From: PALSA-968 sp964387075
Lineage (GTDB): Bacteria > Bacteroidota > Bacteroidia > B-17B0 > Aurantibacillaceae
Direction: 5' to 3'
Assembly (NCBI GenBank): GCA_964387075.1
Contig: CAYLVB010000006.1
Span: 273,877 to 337,876, forward strand
Length of the DNA stretch: 64,000 nt
A model generated the notes under the pieces. It worked only from the letters and a program-made list of their open reading frames with translations, did not search any database and had not been told where the DNA came from. Made by a program: the position numbers and the translations under genes. Below, one piece after another: positions 23,767 to 33,900 of the stretch. The first letter of the stretch is position 1; each line of letters begins with the position of its first letter.

Positions 23767-26700
23767 ATCCGGATCCCCACCACCAGGATATCGTCTATCT
23801 GTTTCTCTTCCCCTCTCCAGTTCTCAAAAGCTTCATTCAATAATATTTGCTGGCGCCCCATGCTCTCTTCTGATATTTCTACCAGCATGGCCTTTAAACG
23901 TTTGGTACTGAACTTCTTTTTGTCGCCCCCCTTGAATTGATCTGCGTAACCATCAGAGGAAATATAGAAAAGGTCGCCTTTTTTCAGTTCTATGCTCGAA
24001 TCGGAATATTTAAGGTTCATTAAACCGTAATGCCCGCCGATCGGGTAGCCTTGCCCTTTGATCTCGGTAAGGTTCTTATCGCGTATGTGGTAGAATGGGC
24101 GCGCCGCGCCGGCAAATACCAGTTTGCTTTTCTTTTTATCGACACGACAAATGGCCATATCCATTCCATCACGTGACGAACTATCGCTGTCACTTTGTTT
24201 TAAGGACTCAATGATGCCGTTATTCAAACTTTGAAGGATCTGCGCAGGCTTCACTTCTTTCTTGTTCTTTACGATCTCGTTCAACAACGTAGAGGCGATG
24301 AGGCTCATGAACGCGCCCGGGATACCGTGTCCGGTGCAATCAACCGCGGCAATGAAGAAGTAATCCTGCACTTCGGCAAACCAATAAAAATCACCACTCA
24401 CAATATCCTTTGGTCTATAATAGATAAATGATTCGGGAAAGTTCTTGAGAATGGCCGCTTGTGAAGGCAAGATAGCCTCCTGAATACGCTTCGCGTAATT
24501 GATACTGTCAGTAATGTCCTTATTCTTTTCCTCCAGCACCGACTTGATGCTCTCCACGATCTCCTTCTCTTCCTTTAGCTGCACGGTTTTTTCCTCAACG
24601 AGCCGTTTTAACAACTCACGGGCCCGTAAGAGCGAACGCGTTCTCCATTGAACCACAAGGATAATGAGGAGGATGAGCACAACCCCGGACAGGATCTGCA
24701 CCCACAGCTTTTTATAGAATGGAATGCTGATCTCGAATTTAAGTTCAACCGGTTGACTGTTCCACACATCATCATTGTTGCAGGCCATTAACTGGAAAAC
24801 ATACGTTCCTTCAGTGATCTTGGGAAACTCCTTCGTTCTATCGGAAGTATACCTCCACAATGAATCGAGCCCGAGGATACGAAACTTGTATCTTACTTTA
24901 GACGCATCCACCAAAGATATCCCTATAAAATCTATAGTGGCCGAATATACTCCGTACGGAAGCACGATCTCTTCCCCGGGTGTATAGAACCTATCTGTGC
25001 TCTGGTTGTTCAAACGAATGCCAATAATAGAGGTACGAGGCTCGTGCGTATTGGTGCGATTCACCTCGCAATCGTAATTCACAATGCCCGAACTGGTACC
25101 AAACCAAACATTTCCCTTTGCATCGCTATAACAAGCGTTCACATTATTTTCCGGGAAGATCAGGCCGTCTGACTTTGTAAATAGCTTAAAAGTCTTATCT
25201 CCAGAGCCTTTTTTACTCAGCCCATTCTTATGCCCCACCCAAACCGTGTTATTCTTATCGACGATCACGAAATAACAAAAGTTCGATAAGAGGCCATCGT
25301 TCACTTTATAGTTCTTGAAATCGCCTCCATTATAACTGTAAACGCCATCTCCCTCTGTCGCTATCCAGATCAATCCCTCATTATCCTGTGTGGCGCAATT
25401 GATATTGTAGAACTTCATATCCGGGATGTTCTTCAGGTAAGTGAACTCGTCGTGTTTTAGATAGTACGGCACCGCCCCGTGAGAAGAGAACCATGTTCTT
25501 TTTTGTTTATCTACGAACAATTGCTGCACATTATTGTGCAACAAACCTTCTATAGTAGTGATCATGGTGATCTTTCCATCGCGAACGTTGTACATATAAG
25601 CACCATCGGTTGTGCCTATCATAATAACACCATCTTTAGTCTTTGTAATTGAATTAATTGTTTTGGCGGCAAGCTTGTTCTTCTTTGAAAAATTCTCGAA
25701 TTTATCATCGTCGGGGTCGAAGGTATAGATCCCGTTATTACTGGTGCCGATCCAGATCAGGCCGGTGCTATCCTGGAACAGCGTATTCACTTCGTCGTCC
25801 ACAAAACCATTACTGCTATTATAGCGGGCGTTCTCGTTGGAGTTTTGCAGGTTGAACTCGCTGATCCCTTTATCATGCCCAAGCCAGATCACACGGGTTG
25901 AATTATCAATGAGGATGGACTTGATATTATCGAACTCAATCCCATGCTTTGAACTATAATAATTGAATTTGTTCATAGGCATCTCGATCAATCCGCCACC
26001 AAGCGTGCCAAACCACATGTTACCTTCAAAATCCTGGAAAATGGACTGTATGTATTCATTGCCCAATCCATTCTGCTTATTGATCTGTGTGATGAAATAA
26101 GACCCATTGGCATTCTTATCGCTGAAAGAGATCTTTCTCAAACCTTCACCATACATTGCCACCCAAAGATTTTGTGAATTATCGGAGAACAAAGCCGAAA
26201 TACCCATGGTCTGCGAACCCAGCGCAGAGGAGATCTTCGATACTACCTGGTAACAACTACCGGTCTTCTGCACTTTGAAAACACCCTCTCCCTGCACAGC
26301 AGCCCAGAAAATGGTCTTTGCCGAATCGGCGGGTATGATGTATTTGATGTTTTTATCCACCAAACCGCTAACCGGACAAACCTTCACCGGTTTTATTGGA
26401 TCATCGGTCCTGAAAACAAAAAGCCCCCCATTCGTGGCGACCAGCAAATTGCCATCACCATCAAAAGTGAGCGCATTCACATCGTAATCGAGCCCCAGAT
26501 TGATTGTGTCTACGCTAAATACACTGTCAACTCTGAAAATTCCCTTTTGCTGGGCTACATACCATACATTGTGAGACCTGTCCTCCGCAAATTGAAGGAT
26601 CTTCGTTTCTAGTTTCTCTGTACCCTTCAGCTTATAGAATTTCGCGCCGCTTCTATAAGAAATGCCATCCTGGAAATGACCTATCCAGGTAATGCCCCTC

Positions 26701-26978
26701 GAGTCGGTAAAATGTGTGTTGATGAAATTCTCCTGCAGGCTGTCGCGGGTGGTGTAATTGGTAAAACGCGTCCCGCCAAACTCACAAAAACCATCACCTG
26801 TCGAGAGGTACAGAAAACCCTTGGCTGTTTGTGAAACACAGTAAATATAAGATTGTGGTAAGCCGTCATCCTCTGTGTAGGTCTTGAAATTATAGGTTTG
26901 GGCAACAAGGGAAGGGAAACTGAGGACAGCCGCCGCCAGGATGAGTAAGTGCGTTATTTTCCGCCCGCTATTTCTCAA
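23763..26978 (-). CDS. Two-component-propeller sensor with SpoIIE-type Ser/Thr phosphatase
   Basis: 1071 residues. Signal peptide about 1-26. Residues 30-650 hold about fourteen two-component-regulator propeller repeats (patterns such as DSRGITWIGHFQDG and DSTGLIWIGTSNNG). Then a Y_Y_Y-type Ig domain (about 680-755), a membrane helix (758-778), a coiled coil (785-830), and a C-terminal PP2C/SpoIIE phosphatase (848-1071) with metal-binding Asp residues in SGDFYWF, AAVDCTGHGIPGAFMS, SSDGYADQF and QIDDILV. It replaces the usual kinase output of such sensors with a phosphatase, probably on an anti-sigma-factor antagonist or similar. It is the last gene of the five-gene operon and overlaps the gene before it by 11 bases. 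Confidence 0.9.
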   Translation of the reverse strand: MRNSGRKITHLLILAAAVLSFPSLVAQTYNFKTYTEDDGLPQSYIYCVSQTAKGFLYLSTGDGFCEFGGTRFTNYTTRDSLQENFINTHFTDSRGITWIGHFQDGISYRSGAKFYKLKGTEKLETKILQFAEDRSHNVWYVAQQKGIFRVDSVFSVDTINLGLDYDVNALTFDGDGNLLVATNGGLFVFRTDDPIKPVKVCPVSGLVDKNIKYIIPADSAKTIFWAAVQGEGVFKVQKTGSCYQVVSKISSALGSQTMGISALFSDNSQNLWVAMYGEGLRKISFSDKNANGSYFITQINKQNGLGNEYIQSIFQDFEGNMWFGTLGGGLIEMPMNKFNYYSSKHGIEFDNIKSILIDNSTRVIWLGHDKGISEFNLQNSNENARYNSSNGFVDDEVNTLFQDSTGLIWIGTSNNGIYTFDPDDDKFENFSKKNKLAAKTINSITKTKDGVIMIGTTDGAYMYNVRDGKITMITTIEGLLHNNVQQLFVDKQKRTWFSSHGAVPYYLKHDEFTYLKNIPDMKFYNINCATQDNEGLIWIATEGDGVYSYNGGDFKNYKVNDGLLSNFCYFVIVDKNNTVWVGHKNGLSKKGSGDKTFKLFTKSDGLIFPENNVNACYSDAKGNVWFGTSSGIVNYDCEVNRTNTHEPRTSIIGIRLNNQSTDRFYTPGEEIVLPYGVYSATIDFIGISLVDASKVRYKFRILGLDSLWRYTSDRTKEFPKITEGTYVFQLMACNNDDVWNSQPVELKFEISIPFYKKLWVQILSGVVLILLIILVVQWRTRSLLRARELLKRLVEEKTVQLKEEKEIVESIKSVLEEKNKDITDSINYAKRIQEAILPSQAAILKNFPESFIYYRPKDIVSGDFYWFAEVQDYFFIAAVDCTGHGIPGAFMSLIASTLLNEIVKNKKEVKPAQILQSLNNGIIESLKQSDSDSSSRDGMDMAICRVDKKKSKLVFAGAARPFYHIRDKNLTEIKGQGYPIGGHYGLMNLKYSDSSIELKKGDLFYISSDGYADQFKGGDKKKFSTKRLKAMLVEISEESMGRQQILLNEAFENWRGEEKQIDDILVVGIRI

Positions 26979-27930
26979 CCTTTACTCCTATCTTGAATTT
27001 GAACTTAGGTACGCCGCCTATCGGGGCCGTAAAGAAAGGCATCAACTCGCCATATTGGTTCGTGACATTCACCACCACGTTATTGTTCTTTGAATCCTTT
27101 TGCTTAATGAACTGGATATCGAGCGAAGTATTGATCTCCTCGTTCACAACCTTATGCTGCGTAGTGAGCCAGTTGCCATTACCCGACGATTTGGCAAGTT
27201 CTCCTTTTTTGGCAACGGAAACTATTCTCAATATCCCGTCGTCGTCAAAATCAAATACCTGTATCTGCACAGCGGTCACACCGGTTCCAACGAATGGATA
27301 TAAATGCGAGACGGATCCCTTGGTATCGAAAAGACGAAGAGAGTACTCATACGCAAAGGCATTGGCTCCTTCTATCGGTTTATTAGTAGTAGGCTGAGAA
27401 GAAAGGAACAAACGGTAAAGATTTCCGTCGTCTCCATCCATTCCCTCGATCACCATTTTAAATACATACCCATTAAATTCGGGCTGCAACTCGCCTTCCA
27501 CAGGGTTGAATGGACCAAAAGTGTACCATTTATTATCGGTAGCCGTGTCTTTACTGAAAATCTTTGAGCTTAGTTCAATGCCGCTTTTATAATTCCCGGT
27601 AGGCGTATTCTTCTTGGCGTCTGGATTTGAGATAGCGCCCTTTCCGCCATAGATACCAAAACGCGTTTTACTGTTGAACTCACCATGTATCTCGTCATTC
27701 TTTCCGCCGTTCTCCGGATCGAACACACGTATATAGACCGGATTCTTCTCTGTTTGCGGGATCACAAAGAAGAATACCTGCACAAAATCATCATCTCCCC
27801 AGTTGGGGTCGGAGCCCTTGCTGAAAGTGCAAAGGAACGGGATCTTCTCGTCGGTCGAAGGCACCTGCTGCGCGTAGAATTTAGCGCAGAGGCCACAAAC
27901 CAGTAGGATCATTTTAAGCGGTCTCTTCAT
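26968..27930 (-). CDS. Secreted protein of unknown function in the adhesin operon
   Basis: 320 residues with signal peptide (MILLVCGLCAKFYAQ). I do not recognise the family. The mature protein is predicted beta-rich, with acidic, glycine-rich turns (DPENGGKNDE, EGMDGDDGN, DFDDDGI) and recurrent aromatic strands (FVQVFFFVIP, YSLRLFD). It could be a two-domain beta sandwich, perhaps calcium-bound. It overlaps the OmpA-like gene upstream by 4 bases and the SpoIIE sensor downstream by 11 bases, so tight co-expression is expected, perhaps as a periplasmic partner of the sensor. Confidence 0.75.
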   Translation of the reverse strand: MKRPLKMILLVCGLCAKFYAQQVPSTDEKIPFLCTFSKGSDPNWGDDDFVQVFFFVIPQTEKNPVYIRVFDPENGGKNDEIHGEFNSKTRFGIYGGKGAISNPDAKKNTPTGNYKSGIELSSKIFSKDTATDNKWYTFGPFNPVEGELQPEFNGYVFKMVIEGMDGDDGNLYRLFLSSQPTTNKPIEGANAFAYEYSLRLFDTKGSVSHLYPFVGTGVTAVQIQVFDFDDDGILRIVSVAKKGELAKSSGNGNWLTTQHKVVNEEINTSLDIQFIKQKDSKNNNVVVNVTNQYGELMPFFTAPIGGVPKFKFKIGVKVEK

Positions 27931-30086
27931 TTTACGTTCTTAACAATAATAAGTTCTACTCTCCGATTTGAAAGTAATACATTTTTTGCAGAGTTGTACG
28001 CCTGTGGCAAATTTTCCCCCAAAGAGATCACATCCAGCTTCCTCTCGGGTATACCTCTTTTTCGCAGGTATTTTTGTACCGAGGAGGCTCTTCGCTTCGA
28101 TAATTTAAGATTGTAGTCACTGGTCCCAACCGTATCGCTGATGGCCAGGATGATCAATTCCAGTTTCCTGTCCTTTTTCAGGCGGTCGCAAACAGAGTCA
28201 AGTGTTTTATGGTATTTATTTTCGAAAACAGGTTTATTGAAGTCAAAGAAAACGTTTACGCTCCACAACACCCGCGCGGTGTCAATAGCAAGGATAACCT
28301 GCGGAACATGGCTTATCTCTCCCTTCATCGATCGTTCCTGGTTAGGCATAAGAACATCTTTGCTGTATGTGACCACAACTGCATCCCGAAACCCTTTCTT
28401 TTTCGCTTTTCGGTAATATGGAATGGCCTCTGTAAGCTTTTCTACCTTACCGGAAGTGTAATGATACACATCTTTATGTTTCGTCTTGTTCACTGCACCC
28501 AGGTCAGAGAAGACTTTGGAATCAACCGGAATATCCTCCTTGGAGCTTCCCAAATGCACGCGAAAGTTCACGTCGCCACCCTCTTTCGCGTGGAATGTTG
28601 AGTCTACATTGCGGGGCGGGGGCCACACCACTTTGGTCTTTCCTACCAGGTGGTTCCTGATCCATGCCGCGTTCTTTACCAATACTATTTTTTGAGCGCA
28701 GAATTTTTCGATCCTACCGGTAGAATCATTTCGTGCCATCACGCCCAGTTGCACCAGGTACTCTCCTTCTTTTTCATACTTGTGCGAAACGCCATTTCCC
28801 CTACCGAACTTTCCGTCGCCAAAGAACCAATAGCGGTCCCCTATCTTATATCCCGGGATGGAAGATCTTTCTGATGCAAATTGCGCCTCGGTACCAAATT
28901 CTACCGTATCCCTTGATTCAATATAAAGCAGTTTCGCCTCTTCTACCGTAAAATCATAACTCAGCTCGTTGTAAAAGAGAGCGCCTGAGCCCTTATCTAC
29001 AATATTAAGCTGCACCGAATAATTGCCCGGCCGCTCATAACAGTGTTTCACGCTAATGCCTCTCTCCTTTACGCCGTCGCCCAGGTCCCACTCGTACACC
29101 ATGCCCAGGGTGTCTTCCGATTGTATGGTTGATTCTTCAAAGAACGTGTAACAATAGCTCGGCTTCTTCTGATCGATACAGTTATCGAAACGCGGAAACC
29201 TGTTCTTAAAATAATAGATGTCGTCATTTCCTCCTCTATCAGACGAGAAATATCCCGAAGTGCCGGTAGAATCTATCCAAACCCCAAAATCATCCTTTGT
29301 ACTATTGAGGGGCCAACCTTCCTTTTTTATCTCATTGGTGAATCCCTCATTCACTTCGCAGCTATAGATGTCCAGGTTACCACCCCGGTTACTTGAAAAA
29401 TAAAGCGTACCGGCCGCACTCACAAAAGGAAAAAGCTCATTGGAAGGCCCATTGATCTTAGCACCAAGATTTTTAGGCGGCGACCAATTACCACCTTCGT
29501 ATTTTGAGTAGTAAAGATCCATTCCGCCATATCCTCCCGCGATATCCGAAGAAAAAATAAGCATGTTCTCGTCCTTCATCAGTGCCGGGTGGCAATAGGA
29601 ATTGGTGCCTGTGCAAAACGGAAGGGAGACCGGCACTTCCCAGTGACCATGCACTTTATGTGAAACAAAAATATCCAGCGGCTCAATGTGCTTAGTGATC
29701 CGCTTGAGATCATTACCCGTTATGTAAAGAATATCTCCTGACCTGTTAAAACACAAAGGGCCATCATTGAAACGCGTATTCACTTTTTCAGAAAAATAGT
29801 GCGGGTGTTTGAAATTGACCGAATCGATCTCTTCCGCGTAAAAAACATCTTCAAGTTCCTTCAGGGTATCTTCATTGATATACACCAATCCATAGCGATG
29901 CACACGCCCTGAAGAGAAATACAGCTTCTTTTGAAGAACGAACGGGCTGAAATCTCCACGATTGGAGTTAATACCTAAACGGGTGACCTGGTAGGAGGCG
30001 GTATCCGTTTCGTTTTGTGCACGACAAACAAAAAAGGTACCTGCCAGTAACAAAATAAGTATGAATAAGCTTCTTTTACGCTTCAT
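27927..30086 (-). CDS. PD40/PKD/OmpA-family envelope protein
   Basis: 719 residues. Signal peptide 1-23. A WD40-like PD40 propeller region (about 40-315) repeats the form MLIFSSDIAGGYGGMDLYYS and LYFSSNRGGNLDIYS. Two PKD-like domains follow (about 320-495: VYEWDLGDGV, YWFFGDGKFG). The C-terminal OmpA-like domain (about 605-719) has VFFDFNKPVFE, ISDTVGTSDYNLKLSKRR and NRRVEL. It resembles PorE-like and similar proteins that attach T9SS-linked complexes to peptidoglycan. It lies between PorP/SprF and the unknown secreted protein with only 3 bases or an overlap to each. Confidence 0.88.
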   Translation of the reverse strand: MKRKRSLFILILLLAGTFFVCRAQNETDTASYQVTRLGINSNRGDFSPFVLQKKLYFSSGRVHRYGLVYINEDTLKELEDVFYAEEIDSVNFKHPHYFSEKVNTRFNDGPLCFNRSGDILYITGNDLKRITKHIEPLDIFVSHKVHGHWEVPVSLPFCTGTNSYCHPALMKDENMLIFSSDIAGGYGGMDLYYSKYEGGNWSPPKNLGAKINGPSNELFPFVSAAGTLYFSSNRGGNLDIYSCEVNEGFTNEIKKEGWPLNSTKDDFGVWIDSTGTSGYFSSDRGGNDDIYYFKNRFPRFDNCIDQKKPSYCYTFFEESTIQSEDTLGMVYEWDLGDGVKERGISVKHCYERPGNYSVQLNIVDKGSGALFYNELSYDFTVEEAKLLYIESRDTVEFGTEAQFASERSSIPGYKIGDRYWFFGDGKFGRGNGVSHKYEKEGEYLVQLGVMARNDSTGRIEKFCAQKIVLVKNAAWIRNHLVGKTKVVWPPPRNVDSTFHAKEGGDVNFRVHLGSSKEDIPVDSKVFSDLGAVNKTKHKDVYHYTSGKVEKLTEAIPYYRKAKKKGFRDAVVVTYSKDVLMPNQERSMKGEISHVPQVILAIDTARVLWSVNVFFDFNKPVFENKYHKTLDSVCDRLKKDRKLELIILAISDTVGTSDYNLKLSKRRASSVQKYLRKRGIPERKLDVISLGENLPQAYNSAKNVLLSNRRVELIIVKNVK

Positions 30087-30089
30087 ACA

Positions 30090-30977
30090 TCAGAAATACC
30101 GGGGGCTTTGCGGGTGAACATTATAACGGAACTCATATTTCAACATGATCTCGTGCGTGCTACGCACAAAGGTCTTCAGTTTGCTGATGGTAAGATCGTA
30201 AGAATAACCCGCGCTGAACTGCTGGTTGACCTGGTAATTGACCATAAAGACCATGGCATCATGCGTGCGGTAAGAAACCCCCAATCCAAATGCCTTGAAA
30301 TAAACATTGGTGTTGATATCGGTCTCAACCGGCGAATTATTAATGTATTTGAGAACAAGCGATGGTTTTACCTTCAATTCTTCTGACACGGAATACAAAT
30401 ACCCGGCCGCAAGAAGCCAGGGCTTGTAAATAATACCTTCCGCCTTTTTAAGCGAGAGCAGGTCGGGTGCCGAAAAACCGGCGAAGAACTTCTCGTGCCC
30501 GTAATAAATACCAAAACCGGTTTGCGGAACAGTTTGCTGACTGTATTGCCCGCTGAACACCTGGTCGCCTGAAGTAGTTGTGTGAATATCACTCCAGTTA
30601 TTGCGCACCATACTAATGCCCGCCTGCAAACCAAAAGATAGACTGCTTTTCTTAAAGAACAAACGATACGCGTAAACCGCGTTGATCTTATTCTGCTTGG
30701 TGATGCCAAATTGATCGTTCACGAAGACCAGCCCCAAATTCACTTTCTTGTTCTTCAGCGGGCTGTGCATGCTGAAGGTGGTTGTACGAGGCGCACCGTC
30801 AAAACCCATCCATTGGTTCCGGTTTATAGCCGTAAGTGACAATACCTCACTGGTTCCGGCATAGGCAGGATTAATGAGCAAACCATTGAACATATACTGG
30901 CTGTACATGGCGCCGTGCTGTCCCCTGGCGCAAAACGCGGAGAAGAACACAAGTACTATACAGGTCAGTTTCCTCAT
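30090..30977 (-). CDS. PorP/SprF family type IX secretion system membrane protein
   Basis: 295 residues. Signal peptide about 1-19, then the family signature YSQYMFNGLLINPAYAGTSE and NRNQWMGFDGAP, and alternating strands of an outer-membrane barrel. SprF in Flavobacterium is needed for secretion of its neighbour SprB, a large T9SS type B adhesin. The gene overlaps its own giant type B surface protein by 4 bases, which fits the same pairing. It therefore probably helps display that protein on the cell surface. Confidence 0.93.
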   Translation of the reverse strand: MRKLTCIVLVFFSAFCARGQHGAMYSQYMFNGLLINPAYAGTSEVLSLTAINRNQWMGFDGAPRTTTFSMHSPLKNKKVNLGLVFVNDQFGITKQNKINAVYAYRLFFKKSSLSFGLQAGISMVRNNWSDIHTTTSGDQVFSGQYSQQTVPQTGFGIYYGHEKFFAGFSAPDLLSLKKAEGIIYKPWLLAAGYLYSVSEELKVKPSLVLKYINNSPVETDINTNVYFKAFGLGVSYRTHDAMVFMVNYQVNQQFSAGYSYDLTISKLKTFVRSTHEIMLKYEFRYNVHPQSPRYF

Positions 30978-33900
30978 TTTCTTTTTAAGACTAAAAATCC
31001 TTTATATACTTTCGTTTTTGCGATCACAAGTGTATAATAGTACGTATCGTCGGTCAGATCTTCTCCTGCCAGGTTCTTCCCGGCCCAATTATTCTTGTAA
31101 TCATCGTTCTCATAAACAAGATTGCCCCAGCGGTTAAACACCTCGAGTTTGGCACTTCCGGCTATATCTATGCCCGGTATCTCAAATACATCATTCACAA
31201 AATCCCCGTTCGGCGAAAAACCATTCGGTACTACAAGGTCGTTCACGTGTATGATCACCTCATCGTAACTATCCGGGCAAATACCATTTGAGATCGTCCA
31301 GCCAAATACGTTATCACCAAAACCCAGCCCGCTGACATTTGTGTTTGGAGAAATGACACTGGTAAAAGTTCCGGAACCCGAAACAAGCGACCAGGTTCCG
31401 TTTCCAATAGTTGGTGTATTCGCACTTAAAGTAATTGTAGAACTGCTTACGCTGGCATCAAAGCCGGCATTGGCGTAGGTCGGCAATGGAGAAACCAATA
31501 CCCTCACGGTATCGGTGGAGGCCGGGCACACGCTATTGGACACTGTCCATACAAAAAGATTAAAGCCAACCGATAATCCGCTTACTCCCGAAGAAGTTTG
31601 TGTTGGATTTGCTATGACCGCGCTTCCTCCAACTTTCGTCCATATTCCATTGCCCACTGCAGGCACCACTGCGGCTAAATTGGTAGCAGCAGCATTGATA
31701 CACACATTTTGATCAGGCCCGGCGTTCGCTGTAGAGGGGGGCGGGCTCACTGTTATTATCACTGTATCTGCTGAGGCGGGACACACTCCATTCGTAACGG
31801 TCCACGCGAAGATATTTTGCCCCGTAACAAGATTATTGACATTCGTAGAAGGCGAGGATGGCGAACCAACCGTTGCGGGGCCGGTCACAACACTCCAGGA
31901 TCCGGCACCTATGGATGGTCCGCTGGCCGAAAGCGTAGCCATAGCCGAGCATATCAATTGATCGCTGCCGGCAATGGCGGATGAAGGCGTTTGGTAAAAA
32001 AAGATTGAAACCGTATCACTATTTGAAGGGCAGGTTCCATTAGAAACGGTCCATTGGAAAATATTCATGCCAATGCTTAACCCGTTTACTATGCTGGTAG
32101 CTGAGGATGGGAAACTCACCAAGGCACCACCCTGCACAACTGTCCAGGAACCGGACCCGGTTGAAGGTATCACAGCGCCAAGGTTCGTTGTGGTGCTGCA
32201 CACGCTTTGACCCGGCCCCGCGTTAGCTGTTGATGGCATCGCGTCCACAGTGATCTTCACAGTATCTGTTGTTGAAGGACACGTGCCATTACTGATCGTC
32301 CATATAAAAAGATTTTGCCCCGTCACTAATCCATTCACTACTGAGTTGTTCTGCGAGGAGTTGGCTACTGTTGCGCTTCCCGCGGTGGTCCAATTGCCCG
32401 TCCCAATAACCGGAACAGTGGCATTAAGTGTGCTTGTTGAAGCACAAAGGATTTGATCGATGCCTGCATTGGCCGCAGAAGGATCTGCATCAACGGTAAT
32501 GACCACGGTATCGCGTGAAGGAGGACAGGTTCCATTGCTCACCACCCACTCAAAACCGTTGGCACCTAAAGATAAACCGGTGGCAGAAGAATTATTTTGT
32601 GAAGGCACTAATACTGTTGCGCCCCCCGAAAGTACATTCCAGTTACCTGTTCCAATGGGGGGCTGCACGGCGTTGAGGGTAACGGATGCGGAACAGATCG
32701 ATTGTGGGTTTCCCGCGTTGGATGTGGATGGAGAAGCATCCACCGTAATTTGTACCGTATCACGGCTGGCAGGACAGGTTCCATTGGTTGTTACCCATTC
32801 AAATGTATTTATTCCTGTGCTCAGGCCGCTAACGCTTGTTGTATTGGCCGTGGAAGTAGCAACTGTTGCTCCGCCCAGAAGTGTATTCCAGGAACCTACA
32901 CCGGTAGCGGGCGCTGTGGCAACAAGTGTGGCTGTTGAACTACAAATAGTTTGATCGGTTCCGGCAAAAGCAGCGCTTGGATTTGTATCAACCGTTATCG
33001 CAACGGTACTTGTTGAAATAGGGCAAACCCCATTACCCACACTCCACATAAAAACATGCATGCCCGGGTTCAGGTTATACACCAACGAATTGTTTTGCGC
33101 AGGATTTGAAATTGTCGATCCTCCACTCACCACGCTCCATGTGCCGGTACCCACGGTTGGAATCGCAGCATTGAGATTCGCAGAATCATTACAAAGTGTT
33201 TGTGGATTACCTGCGAAGGAGGCGCTTGGTGAAGCGTCTACAGATATCGCTACAGAATCAGAGGAAGAAGGGCACACTCCATTGCTTGTTGTCCAGACAA
33301 ATACGTTGTTCCCAACACTTAAATTATTTACAGCAGAACCGGGTGAATTGACCGCAACAACTGTTGATCCTCCGCTATACACGGTCCAGGTACCACTTCC
33401 AACTGAAGGCGTGTTCCCGGTGAGCGTGTAACTTGAAGAACAAATTGTTTGATCGTTTCCTGCCGCGGCGGGTGTAGGATTTGTATCTACCTGTATGTTA
33501 ACTGTATCACGTGAAGCCGGACAAGTACCGTTCATTATTACCCATTCAAATGTATTTGACCCTGTTGCGAGACCTGTTACCGCTGAGTTATTCTGTGTGG
33601 GATTTGAAACAGTAGCTCCACCTGATAATACATTCCATGAACCCGACCCGACCGATGGAATATTTCCATTCAAAGTATCCGTCGAAGCACAGATCACCTG
33701 GTCACTTCCTGCCAGGGCCGAAGTTGGTGGCGCATCACGCGTAATGGTAACCGTATCCGAGCGACTCGCGCAAGGACCATTGCTGATCGTCCAAACAAAT
33801 GTATTGGCGCCAATGGTTAAACCGGTAACGCCGGAATTTGGAGAAGAAACCGCAGTAACACTTGCGCTGCCGGCTATCACGCTCCAGGTACCTGCCCCAT

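Noticed and set aside
32460..32954. Plus-strand frames inside the repeat-protein gene
   Set aside because: Antisense shadows of the Ig-like repeats, with the same repeat period.
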